DNA of 64,000 bases from contig QFXE01000005.1 of NCBI GenBank assembly GCA_003349915.1, positions 310,001-374,000 of the forward strand, in the 5' to 3' direction. The position numbers and the translations under genes are program-made. The first letter of the stretch is position 1. Each line of letters begins with the position of its first letter. The notes beneath the pieces are model-generated. The model had not been told where the DNA came from. It did no database searches and saw nothing but the letters and a program-made list of their open reading frames with translations. The stretch comes from an endosymbiont of Escarpia spicata (GTDB lineage: Bacteria; Pseudomonadota; Gammaproteobacteria; Chromatiales; Chromatiaceae). This document shows, piece by piece, positions 45,884 to 53,328 of this stretch.

Positions 45884-46127
45884 ACGTGTCGGCCTTCGGT
45901 GCTGCCTGGTCTCTCTGGCCGATATAGGGCACTGTCAGATCCCGGTACATTCCGGACTTGTCAGACAAACACCCGCGCATCCCCTGTGTAGCGGGAACCG
46001 AATCTGCCGAAGTTTGGATACGAGATTCACCATTACTGGATGGTTCAGCACCATCATTTTTCTCTGCTGTCGCTGATCCCAGCGCAAAACTGCCGAAGAG
46101 CAATAACACGGCTAATACGATTTCCAT
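45858..46127 (-). CDS. Short exported or membrane-anchored protein (89 aa)
   Basis: An N-terminal hydrophobic segment (IVLAVLLLFGSFALGSATA) is followed by a polar, Cys-containing part (MRGCLSDKSG and CEGECIDE). It overlaps the thioredoxin-like gene by 26 bp and lies 5 bp after the coiled-coil gene, which supports real coding. I recognise no family. The Cys residues and proximity to a CPAC protein make it a possible redox client. Confidence 0.58.
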   Translation of the reverse strand: MEIVLAVLLLFGSFALGSATAEKNDGAEPSSNGESRIQTSADSVPATQGMRGCLSDKSGMYRDLTVPYIGQRDQAAPKADTCEGECIDE

Positions 46128-46132
46128 CGGCT

Positions 46133-46891
46133 CTACCTCTGCAATGAAATGGAATGGTTCTGGCCATGCGGCCCCTTGAATTCGACCCTGCCCTTGAGGC
46201 GGTCGATGCCAGCCACTGTCCAGCCTGATTGCTGCTCTCCGGACTTCAAAAATGCAACGCGGCCTGCCTGGGAGATGGCCACGTAGGTCATGTCATCCCA
46301 AACGTCGATGGCATCGACGTGAAACGGTGGAATTTTGGTGGGTGAAGGTTTCGGTCTGGCCGCCGGTTTTTGCTGGGCGACCTTGCGCTTCTGGGTCTCC
46401 TTGATGAGGGTATTTAGACGTGCAATGGATGCATCAATGCGCTGGCGAAGGGCACGGTTACTTTCCGTAAGATCGGCAATGGCCACTTTGATCGCCTGAA
46501 CACCTTCGGCCATGGAAGCCAGGCTTTTCTTCACATCCGTACTATGGGCTACTTGCGCTTTGAAACCGCGGTCGATACGGCCAGACAATGATGTCAGCCT
46601 CCGATCGATCTGCTCGACATTGTCCTCGGCCAAGCCTAGCTCCAGTTCCGGTGTTTTGATCACCGCCTGGGTTGGGGTATTGGAGTCCTGTATCTGGAGT
46701 TCGTCCAACGGTCTTTCTTGCCGCTGGATCATGAAAAGCGTCAGCGCACTGATTACGACGATACCGACCACAACGGCGGTCAGTACGGATTTGTAAGCCA
46801 GCCGGCGGGACCTCGGCTGTCCCTCTGCCTTATCCAGCATGGCATCCTCTTTTGACGGATTGATCTGCTCCGGTTGCTGCTCAGTCGTCAT
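46133..46891 (-). CDS. Membrane-anchored coiled-coil protein of the ICE pilus/transfer region
   Basis: About 252 residues from the ATG at 46891 (MTTEQQPEQIN). One membrane span (VLTAVVVGIVVISALTLFMI, near residues 36-55) is followed by a long coiled coil (about 85-165), a Lys/Pro linker and a compact C-terminal domain (VDAIDVWDDMTYVAIS ... GWTVAGID). It overlaps the PilL-like gene by 11 bp. The family is uncertain; the shape resembles type IV pilus inner-membrane accessory proteins, which fits its PilL-like neighbour. Confidence 0.62.
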   Translation of the reverse strand: MTTEQQPEQINPSKEDAMLDKAEGQPRSRRLAYKSVLTAVVVGIVVISALTLFMIQRQERPLDELQIQDSNTPTQAVIKTPELELGLAEDNVEQIDRRLTSLSGRIDRGFKAQVAHSTDVKKSLASMAEGVQAIKVAIADLTESNRALRQRIDASIARLNTLIKETQKRKVAQQKPAARPKPSPTKIPPFHVDAIDVWDDMTYVAISQAGRVAFLKSGEQQSGWTVAGIDRLKGRVEFKGPHGQNHSISLQR

Positions 46892-47381
46892 CCTGCGCCA
46901 CCTCCACATTAGCCATGTTCATGGACTCGTGGGCAGCAACCTGCTTCACTGCACACGGCTCGAATGTGATCAGTCGGTGGACAGGATCCTGGACTAAATG
47001 GAAGGCCGGACCTGCGAGTGTCTCCAGCGCCTCGCGCAATGTCATCGGCCCAAGATGGCCATGGACGGCCGGCAACGGTAACGCAAATAACGCGAGCGTT
47101 TCCGGTGCGGTGGATTCAGTAGCAGCCAGCCGGTAACCACTGCGCTGCAGGAGATATCGCACCGTCTCTCCGATGGTCTGGATCCGCGCCGGCAACTGAA
47201 CGGTAACGGTCGCTTCCAACAGTTCCGACTGCGCCTGGGTCGGAGCCGCGGAATACATCGAATACCGGCCTGTCTGGATATCGCTTGCATGAAGGTTCAC
47301 GCTGGCGACAGTACAAATGCTGGCAATACATATCGCCGTCACTGCACCAGGGTGAGCAGAATTAAAGAGTGTTCGTTTCAT
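46881..47381 (-). CDS. PilL-like protein (PFGI-1 class ICE type IV pilus protein, N-terminal type)
   Basis: About 166 residues from the ATG at 47381 (MKRTLFNSAHPG), which gives a signal peptide; the open frame upstream is rejected. The mature part contains TVRYLLQRSGYRLA and LREALETLAGPAFHLVQDPVHRLITF, the pattern of PilL2-type proteins in PFGI-1-class elements. In those elements PilL opens a pilN-pilV cluster for a type IV pilus used in mating. Here no pilN, O, Q, R, S, U, V follows, so this looks like a retained remnant or a part with another job. Confidence 0.7.
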   Translation of the reverse strand: MKRTLFNSAHPGAVTAICIASICTVASVNLHASDIQTGRYSMYSAAPTQAQSELLEATVTVQLPARIQTIGETVRYLLQRSGYRLAATESTAPETLALFALPLPAVHGHLGPMTLREALETLAGPAFHLVQDPVHRLITFEPCAVKQVAAHESMNMANVEVAQDDD

Positions 47382-47494
47382 AATGGATTCGGCCTCAGTG
47401 GTTTGATACAACCTGGCCGGCATCATGAAGCTGCGCTCGGGACCTGAAAATGGATAATCCATTCTCACCGGTGCAGTGTTTTCGTTACTAGTAT

Positions 47495-48442
47495 TTACGT
47501 TCCGCAATACACAGCCACAATCTGTGGTCTCTCGTGCCCGAGCTCGAGGCTGATCGTCAGGCGGGCTTGCTGGTCAATCCGTTTTTGTTCCGGCGTGAGC
47601 GTTTTGACTGGAGGACCGCCCGCCGCGGGTGACCGCCATCCGGTCAGTTCCTCGTAACGGTTCTGGGCATAGGCATGACGCAGACCATGCATCCTGGACA
47701 AGCCTGCCCTGGCGGTCTCGGCTTCGTACAATCGCAATTGCTGTCGGTAGTTCTTCGCGCTCGGAATCAGCGAGCCTTTGCCGGCCAACTGACGTGCACG
47801 GTCAAGCACGGACCGCTGGGCTTCAGTTCGTATCGGGATGGTTCGCGCTTTGCCGCCCTTGGTCCAGCTTTCCTTGAGGACAATATGGTCGCGGCGATCT
47901 GCGTAGTCCGGTATGAACTTGATCGCTTCTTCTCGGCGCAAGCCAAAGGCCTGCTGTAGTTCCAGGCTCATCCGGACACGGGCATCTCGAATCTTGCCAA
48001 GTTCTTCCGCCCCGACACTACGGGCCTTGGATTCGTTGGTCACAAACTGCCGGTTCGGAACACCATAATAATCGTTCGATCGAGCAACGACGTTCTGACG
48101 ATTGGCCTTCTGGGCCCACCAGCGAATGACGGCCAGCCGGTTCTTCATTGCCCCGGCCGACAGCTCTTTTTCTTGCCAGTTTTTGACCAAAGCCTCGATG
48201 TGCTTGGGCTTGAGCGACTGTGCGCTCATATGACGGTAACCCAGATCATGGAGCTGGTCGGCGATCTGCGTCAGCAGCCGCTCCCGGTCTCGCTGGGTTG
48301 TAAAGCTGCCGTCCCGGTTTCGACGGCATATCTGCTTGAGTTGGTAGTTCAGATCTCTCAAAAGTGTTCTCGCATATCGGTAAGTGTTTCTGACCCAACC
48401 GGTGGCCATAGCCATTCGGTCCCGCGTACGCGGTACGGTCAT
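47495..48442 (-). CDS. Tyrosine-recombinase-family protein (integrase domain-containing, 315 aa)
   Basis: The catalytic pattern of a tyrosine recombinase is complete. It includes Arg in GLRREE (169-170), a Lys in the beta hairpin (TKGGKAR, about 195-198), HGLRH (252-256), GHER (302-305) and Tyr312 in AVYCGT. The N-terminal part is a SAM-like core-binding region. This is the internal integrase-domain protein found in the middle of PFGI-type ICEs, not the terminal integrase beside an att site, and its substrate is unknown. A long non-coding region lies upstream of it. Confidence 0.85.
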   Translation of the reverse strand: MTVPRTRDRMAMATGWVRNTYRYARTLLRDLNYQLKQICRRNRDGSFTTQRDRERLLTQIADQLHDLGYRHMSAQSLKPKHIEALVKNWQEKELSAGAMKNRLAVIRWWAQKANRQNVVARSNDYYGVPNRQFVTNESKARSVGAEELGKIRDARVRMSLELQQAFGLRREEAIKFIPDYADRRDHIVLKESWTKGGKARTIPIRTEAQRSVLDRARQLAGKGSLIPSAKNYRQQLRLYEAETARAGLSRMHGLRHAYAQNRYEELTGWRSPAAGGPPVKTLTPEQKRIDQQARLTISLELGHERPQIVAVYCGT

Positions 48443-48886
48443 GGGACACTACGCCCATTGCGACCTAAAGCTGCCTGGTCTAGGCAACGCCGGTTCTCCC
48501 CGGAGGGAATGGTCTGGCGTGGACCAACGTGCGCCTTCATAGGCGCGATTTAAGTGTGGTTACACATCACCTCCTTTCAGATAGGCGGAACACTTCCGCG
48601 ATTAATGAAGAATGAGCATCGACGGCACCACCAAGGGCGGGCGTCTCGGCTCGACGAGTCAATACAGGCTGGTGCCTGCGAGAAAGAACCGATCCCATGG
48701 TCGGCTCGGATTGGAGAATGAACCCACGGCTTTCGCCGCAGCGCATCGAAGGGTTCGGGCGCGCTCTGTTGCTACTATATCCGCAGTAGCCACGGTTAAA
48801 ATCGATCGAGGGCGGCAGTATCGGCCTTCATCACTGGCCCTGCACTGAGTAATCCTGCCGAAAACCCGCGCCGTTTCCGGGAATGC

Positions 48887-48929
48887 CGCCCTCGTCACTA
48901 CCCCGCTTCGCTTGCCAGTGACGAGGGCG
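48887..48929. repeat. 13-bp perfect inverted repeat
   Basis: CGCCCTCGTCACT (48887-48899) and AGTGACGAGGGCG (48917-48929) are perfect complements around a 17-bp spacer. This could be a recombinase or relaxase binding site, or an RNA hairpin. Confidence 0.85.
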
Positions 48930-49222
48930 CCTTCGGTTCAGGCACGTCACGCGCCAGGCATCCGCCTGTCACTCGGCCTGCTACTAATCGGCTGGTGCAA
49001 TCCTTCGCAGCGTTGCTACCTGCCCACTGGGGCCCACAGGCGCCGCTGAACGCGGCCCCGCCCTTGGCACGCGAGTTAGAGGCTCGCGTTGCCGTGGCGG
49101 GCAAGACATGTGGACTCAGTGGACAGCCATAAAGTGTTGGTGCTGGACGTAGTCAGCCAGTATCTGACTCACTCGTACGTCCGTCGGGTCGGTATACGTG
49201 ATGGGACGGAGCGGAGAAAGGA

Positions 49223-49241
49223 GCCCCGCATAAAGCGGGGC
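49223..49241 (-). terminator. Terminator-like hairpin after the 218-aa gene
   Basis: GCCCCGC (49223-49229) pairs with GCGGGGC (49235-49241) around ATAAA, about 20 bp past the stop of the minus-strand gene at 49262. On the minus strand it is followed by TCCTTTCTCC, so the T-run is poor. Confidence 0.45.
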
Positions 49242-49261
49242 GTTGGTGGAGATGGGGATGA

Positions 49262-49918
49262 CTACTCGGATTCCTGGAATACTTCATCCAGATTGATACC
49301 AGCCGGCTCGACATAATGCTCTATAACAAGCGCAAGCGACTGGCTACCATCCGATTGCGTAATATGACGCAGCTCGTCGGGCTCATAGCCGTCTGTGTCG
49401 TAATCGACGACAGCAACATCCGGCGCGGCATCAGGCTGATCGGCAATCACTGCCTGCACAATGCCGTCTTCCAGAACGACAACCAGCCTTGCACAGGCCA
49501 GACCGGGGTTGCCTCTATCCGAACTCGCCCCGGTTGCCCGAAGCGCGGCCTGATAGGCCTGATCCAGATCGTCCCAGTCGATGCTGCCACCTCGGGCCTC
49601 ACCGCGCCGGTAGGCCTCGACCAGCAACCTCGACGCCTGGAAAGCTGCATCCCTGCGACAAAGCGTAACCACACTTGCGTCCGGCGCTGGCCACGGTTCA
49701 TCATCGAGCAACGTCTGTTCGACCGTAAACAGCAATGGGCTGTCGCCCGTCTCATCATAATCATCGAGCAATAATGGCACCGTTTCCGTGTCCTGCCAGA
49801 TATCACCATGGTCGAACAGGGTCTCGGCTTTGCTGACCGCTTCGTCCGAATTTTCGGCCTCGATGCCGACCATGACCCGGTGCTCGTAGGGCAAGGTGTA
49901 TTGAACAACATATTTCAT
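49262..49918 (-). CDS. ICE maintenance-block protein (218 aa), unknown function
   Basis: An acidic soluble protein. It begins MKYVVQYTLPYEHRVMVGIEA, has an Asp/Glu-rich middle (VPLLLDDYDETGDSP) and ends in NLDEVFQESE. I recognise no domain. Position before DUF6573 and radC in the conserved block suggests an ICE-specific accessory. A GGAG SD precedes the ATG. The very acidic composition is compatible with an inhibitor or DNA-mimic role, but that is only a thought. Confidence 0.65.
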   Translation of the reverse strand: MKYVVQYTLPYEHRVMVGIEAENSDEAVSKAETLFDHGDIWQDTETVPLLLDDYDETGDSPLLFTVEQTLLDDEPWPAPDASVVTLCRRDAAFQASRLLVEAYRRGEARGGSIDWDDLDQAYQAALRATGASSDRGNPGLACARLVVVLEDGIVQAVIADQPDAAPDVAVVDYDTDGYEPDELRHITQSDGSQSLALVIEHYVEPAGINLDEVFQESE

Positions 49919-49955
49919 AATGATCTCCTTCTATTAGTTACAGGGGGAGACCATC

Positions 49956-49986
49956 ACCCACCAGGGAGATTATCTCCCCGATGGGT
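49956..49986 (-). promoter_or_regulatory. Leader hairpin A upstream of the 218-aa gene
   Basis: ACCCA (49956-49960) pairs with TGGGT (49982-49986), and inside them GGGAGAT (49964-49970) pairs with ATCTCCC (49972-49978). It lies 38 bp before the start codon. It shares its outline with three other hairpins in this block. Confidence 0.6.
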
Positions 49987-50046
49987 ATGGCGAAGAACTC
50001 AAGTCGTTGACTTGATCGGTTGATTGAACAGTATGCGTACTACGCT

Positions 50047-50475
50047 TCAGTCCTCATGTGGCAGCAGAATCGTGATGACCGGTTCACCGGCATCACCTGG
50101 ACCGACAATGAGTTTCAGTGTGACCAGAATCGCTTCCGTCGAACGCCCATCACGCGGCACCCGGTAGAGCTGGATCAACAGCCGGTCACCCGAATCCTTG
50201 TTGGTGCGGATAGCATGGGACGCCATATACAGGACATCCCAAAGCCTCCCCGACTGATCCTGATGCACCTGCTGTTCACTGTCATCCTTGGTCCAGGCCA
50301 CACAATCGGCCCAGACTGCAGATGTCAGCGCTACGGGCCATTTGAAACCAGCCTCGCTGGCCATGGAACCCGCATCGATCAGTACACCGTCCTCGATGGC
50401 CTGCGCACGGGTATAGGTTGAGATAACTTCACCGAAAAACGCTTCGGCGGACTGTTCATTGGAACTGTCACTCAT
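50047..50475 (-). CDS. DUF6573 family protein
   Basis: A 142-residue protein with FFGEVISTYTRAQAIEDGVL and EAGFKWPVALTSAVW, the hallmark segments of DUF6573 as I remember it. The family is common on plasmids and ICEs near RadC and has no known biochemical role. The gene lies between the radC and 218-residue protein genes, each with its own hairpin leader, so expression may be tuned gene by gene. Confidence 0.78.
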   Translation of the reverse strand: MSDSSNEQSAEAFFGEVISTYTRAQAIEDGVLIDAGSMASEAGFKWPVALTSAVWADCVAWTKDDSEQQVHQDQSGRLWDVLYMASHAIRTNKDSGDRLLIQLYRVPRDGRSTEAILVTLKLIVGPGDAGEPVITILLPHED

Positions 50476-50518
50476 GGGTATTCTCCTATGATGGATAGAC
50501 GCCAGGTCACACCTCCTC

Positions 50519-50552
50519 CCCTGCCGGAGAAGAAGATGCTTCCCCGGCAGGG
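50519..50552 (-). promoter_or_regulatory. Leader hairpin B upstream of the DUF6573 gene
   Basis: CCCTGCCGG (50519-50527) pairs perfectly with CCGGCAGGG (50544-50552); GAAG and CTTC can extend the stem inward. It lies about 43 bp before the DUF6573 start and just past the radC stop, so it may also act as a processing or termination signal. Confidence 0.6.
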
Positions 50553-50573
50553 TTTGTAGAAAAGTGTTGGACT

Positions 50574-51089
50574 TCAGAGCAGCCCACGTTCTGCGAACGA
50601 GACGCTTTCGCCAGCTGAGACCACAAAGTGGTCCAGCACCCGCACATCAACCAGTGCAAGTGCGTCTTTCAGACGGCGAGTGATCGCCTCATCCGCGTGA
50701 CTGGGCTCAGCAACGCCCGATGGATGATTGTGAAAAAGGACCATAGCGGCGGCATTCACCTCCATGGCCTGCTGCACCACGACCCGCGGGTAAACCGAGG
50801 CGCCATCGATGGTGCCCTGGAACAGCTCACGCACAGCGATGATCCGGTGACGGTTATCAAGAAACAGACAACCGAATACTTCATTACGGTAGTCTGCCAG
50901 GCGCAGACGCAGGAAATCCCGCGTCTCGTCCGGTTTACTCAAAACCCTGCCGGCTCGATGTTTGATGGACAACACCTTCATCGCCAGTGTGATCACTGAC
51001 TGCTTTTCCACATCGTTTAAGTCAGCTGGTCTCAAACCGGACAACCGGTCTTCTACCAACGCTTCTACGGATGCATCCGTTTTCGTCAT
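50574..51089 (-). CDS. radC: RadC family JAB/MPN protein
   Basis: A 171-residue RadC protein with the JAB metal-binding motif in FHNHPSGVAEPSHAD (H-x-H and the downstream Asp). ICE-borne RadC is about 170 residues and lacks the HhH region of the chromosomal ~220-residue form, as here. JAB domains are Zn proteases or deubiquitinase-like enzymes; RadC function is unresolved, and it is not a repair protein as first named. It is a common ICE backbone gene. Confidence 0.9.
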   Translation of the reverse strand: MTKTDASVEALVEDRLSGLRPADLNDVEKQSVITLAMKVLSIKHRAGRVLSKPDETRDFLRLRLADYRNEVFGCLFLDNRHRIIAVRELFQGTIDGASVYPRVVVQQAMEVNAAAMVLFHNHPSGVAEPSHADEAITRRLKDALALVDVRVLDHFVVSAGESVSFAERGLL

Positions 51090-51121
51090 GACTGATCTCC
51101 TCAGGAAAAAGGGAGAGCAGT

Positions 51122-51148
51122 CCCTCGGAGGAATGATCCCCCGATGGG
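51122..51148 (-). promoter_or_regulatory. Leader hairpin C upstream of radC
   Basis: CCCTCGG (51122-51128) pairs with CCGATGGG (51141-51148) with one bulged base, 33 bp before the radC start. Its right-hand end GATGGGTA is identical to that of leader A. Confidence 0.5.
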
Positions 51149-51155
51149 TAGAAAG

Positions 51156-51184
51156 TGGCCGGGTAACTTGGTGTTACCCGGCCA
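51156..51184 (-). terminator. Strong stem-loop between the DUF3577 gene and radC
   Basis: TGGCCGGGTAAC (51156-51167) pairs perfectly with GTTACCCGGCCA (51173-51184) around a 5-nt loop, 9 bp after the DUF3577 stop. On the minus strand ACTTTCTACC follows, a weak T-run, so partial termination or mRNA protection is plausible. Confidence 0.6.
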
Positions 51185-51193
51185 TACGTTTAG

Positions 51194-51598
51194 TTACGCC
51201 GCGTCTTCCTGTGCGGTGTAGAACGGTTGCCCGTCGACCTTGGCCCACGCAATGCGCAGCAGCCGTGCCTTCAGGCTGATACCGGTCTCGCCGGCCTTGT
51301 CTCCGTTCTTGAAGGTGAAGGACTCGGCAAAGAGATCACTGAGTGTGAAGCCGATCAGTACCTTCAGATTGCCCTCGACGGCCGGCTTGAGCTGACGCAC
51401 GATTTCCTGGGCCTGCTTGCCGGACACGCGACACTCGAAATGCGTGTACTGGGCGTTATCGACACTGCCACGAAGGGCAGCGATGGTGATACTCAGGAAG
51501 GGCTCACCTTCCTTGGGTGTCACCTCCCGGACACGATTGAGATAACCGATGCCGGTGGTGTGAAGATCGAAATACTGCTTGGTTTCGTTGGTTGACAT
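51194..51598 (-). CDS. DUF3577 protein (STY4534 family ICE replication protein)
   Basis: A 134-residue protein with GIGYLNRVREVTPKEGEPFL and HFECRVSGKQAQEIV, characteristic of the STY4534/DUF3577 family near ICE replication genes. The fold is likely OB-like, hinting at single-strand DNA binding, which would be notable because no ssb gene is seen in this block. AAGGAG sits 8 bp before the ATG, which is a strong site. Confidence 0.87.
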   Translation of the reverse strand: MSTNETKQYFDLHTTGIGYLNRVREVTPKEGEPFLSITIAALRGSVDNAQYTHFECRVSGKQAQEIVRQLKPAVEGNLKVLIGFTLSDLFAESFTFKNGDKAGETGISLKARLLRIAWAKVDGQPFYTAQEDAA

Positions 51599-51642
51599 AG
51601 CACTTTCTCCTTAGAGGTTAAAAACTCCCGGAACAAGCGCGC

Positions 51643-51670
51643 CCCTGACGGGGATGCTTGCCCGGCAGGG
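51643..51670 (-). promoter_or_regulatory. Leader hairpin D upstream of the DUF3577 gene
   Basis: CCCTG-a-CGGG (51643-51652) pairs with CCCG-g-CAGGG (51661-51670). The right arm and loop GATGCTTgCCCGGCAGGG nearly match those of hairpin B. Two further small hairpins, CGACAG/CTGTCG (51715-51730) and GTCACTG/CAGTGAC (51768-51786), occupy the same 217-bp gap. Confidence 0.6.
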
Positions 51671-51815
51671 TGAATGAAATGGAATCAGGTTCCACTCCCT
51701 TGAGAAAGGACCGACGACAGAAAACTGTCGCTGTGCACCGATTGCACGGCCCGACGGTGCCTCGACTGTCACTGAACCGCAGTGACGACGGATAAAACCA
51801 GTAAAACGAATACAA

Positions 51816-52838
51816 TCAGGCCGCATCAGAGGCCTCACAGACATAGCGCAGGTACTTGAGCATGCCGCGTGCATTGGCAAACGCAGGATGTTCAGCAATC
51901 GCTTGATGCGGGAACCAGTTGGCGATGTGTTTTGACAGTGCTACGGTCCCACCACCGACGAACAGCACACGATCCAACTCGATGCCTAACCCCAGTTGCC
52001 GGCGGGGCTCGTCATGAATGCGTTCCACGACCTCGCGCATGGCTGCCTCAACTAACGCGGCAACATCGTGCTCCTTACCTTGCAGACGAACAATCTTGTG
52101 TTCCACCGCTTGGGATACCAGTTGCTCGCTCAGCGTCTCCAGATCAAAGCGTTCCTGGATCCCATCGGCCACACTTTGTTTCACGTTCAACATTCCACAC
52201 TGCAGCGAGCCGGATGAGGCATGTAAGATGCCCTGGTCCTTTACCACGACGTAGTCCGTCGTGCGCCCGCCTATGTCAACGATAGCAAGCGGCACGGAGA
52301 CACGATCCGCATCGAGGGTGACGCCGTCCTCCAGCTCGACGATCACGTAGTCATACCAGGCGGCCAAGGCCTCCGGGATAACCTCATGAAACGCTATGCC
52401 TGCTGGCAGCGCACCAGAAAGTGGGCGAACTGTCTGCTTGAGGCTATCGCGCTTCCGGGCAATGGTTTCCTGCCTGTGCTCGCCGCTCTTGCGGTAGAAG
52501 GAGCTGACAGGCAAACCGGAGACAGCATGCACGCTCTTTCCGGCAAGGCCGGCCTGTTGCAGGGCGTGTTGAACAACCGACCGGTTCAGACCAGACCACG
52601 GATAACCTTCAAAATGCGTGGGAGAACCGTCCAGGGCGCCAACCGAATACACGGTATCCTCTGTCTCGTACTCAGAGATGCGTTGTTCGGCCTCATGGAT
52701 CCAGGTCACACCGGACTGGCCCACGCGAGCGCGTGAAGAAATCGCGAGTAACCGGCCGTACGGAAGTGCGATCTTGGTGAATGCATAGCCATCGTCGAGG
52801 CCAACCGGGATGGGATTTATTGAGCTTGCGTCAGCCAT
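51816..52838 (-). CDS. ParM/StbA-like actin-family protein
   Basis: A 340-residue actin-like ATPase: phosphate 1 motif VGLDDGYAFTK (about 12-22), phosphate 2 VDIGGRTTDYV (near 190-200) and adenosine motif FVGGGTVALSKHI (about 293-305). ParM proteins polymerise to push sister plasmids apart. Presence in an ICE implies segregation of its excised replicating form. The gene after it (52898-53248) looks like the DNA-binding partner and precedes it in transcription order. GAGG lies upstream of the ATG. Confidence 0.87.
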   Translation of the reverse strand: MADASSINPIPVGLDDGYAFTKIALPYGRLLAISSRARVGQSGVTWIHEAEQRISEYETEDTVYSVGALDGSPTHFEGYPWSGLNRSVVQHALQQAGLAGKSVHAVSGLPVSSFYRKSGEHRQETIARKRDSLKQTVRPLSGALPAGIAFHEVIPEALAAWYDYVIVELEDGVTLDADRVSVPLAIVDIGGRTTDYVVVKDQGILHASSGSLQCGMLNVKQSVADGIQERFDLETLSEQLVSQAVEHKIVRLQGKEHDVAALVEAAMREVVERIHDEPRRQLGLGIELDRVLFVGGGTVALSKHIANWFPHQAIAEHPAFANARGMLKYLRYVCEASDAA

Positions 52839-52897
52839 ATATTTTTTATCCTCTGATTCGTTTTCGATTATGTTTGTTGGTTGCCTGCCCTAGCCCA

Positions 52898-53248
52898 TCA
52901 TCTTGCGCCCATCACCTTACCGAGCGCTGCGAAGGGTTTAGTACCCTCCTTGGCCGAAATTGGCTCAGTCTTCACCACAGCAGGCACCGATTCAGGAAGA
53001 CCGGCAGTCCGACGCGGCGACCGGGGCATCGACTTCGTAAATGCCATGGCCGAATCGCGTTTCGTATCGTCAGATGTGCCGCGTAGCGATTCGATCTCGG
53101 ATCTAAATCCCTGAACCAGCAACCCTCGCAACCATTCCTGCCGACGGTTAACCGGCACTTGTCTGTGCCGGTTCAGCAGGACGGACTCCAGCGCCACACG
53201 GGGATCAAGCTGTATGTTGACTCGGATTCCTGGCTGTGCTTTTGCCAT
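52898..53248 (-). CDS. Putative ribbon-helix-helix DNA-binding protein (ParR-like partner of ParM)
   Basis: A 116-residue basic protein. The N-terminal RVNIQLDPRVALESVLLNRH resembles an RHH strand-helix, followed by RQEWLRGLLVQGF and a disordered Lys/Ser/Pro-rich tail. It lies 59 bp upstream of the parM-like gene in transcription order. ParR adaptors cap ParM filaments at a centromere; the assignment rests on position and the RHH-like start only. The centromere repeats expected upstream are not evident to me in 53249-53328. Confidence 0.6.
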   Translation of the reverse strand: MAKAQPGIRVNIQLDPRVALESVLLNRHRQVPVNRRQEWLRGLLVQGFRSEIESLRGTSDDTKRDSAMAFTKSMPRSPRRTAGLPESVPAVVKTEPISAKEGTKPFAALGKVMGAR

Positions 53249-53328
53249 GACAAGACGGCTCCACTGACTTCAGACAAGCTCAGGATTATGGAGACACGTA
53301 CCTGGCACACCAGAGGAAACCCGACACA

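Larger units (their letters stand above)
48443..49261. other. 818-bp non-coding region with strong hairpins
   Basis: No convincing gene is seen on either strand. It holds a 13-bp perfect inverted repeat at 48887-48929, a small GCGCC/GGCGC hairpin at 48531-48546, and a GC-rich stem at 49223-49241. It separates the transfer block from the maintenance block and is the largest non-coding gap in the window. An origin of transfer, an sRNA or promoter-control sites could lie here; none is demonstrated. Confidence 0.5.

Noticed and set aside
48601-48898. Possible small ORFs in the gene-free region (78 and 79 codons)
   Set aside because: Arg/Ser-rich random-looking translations on both strands without SD or conservation I can recognise.
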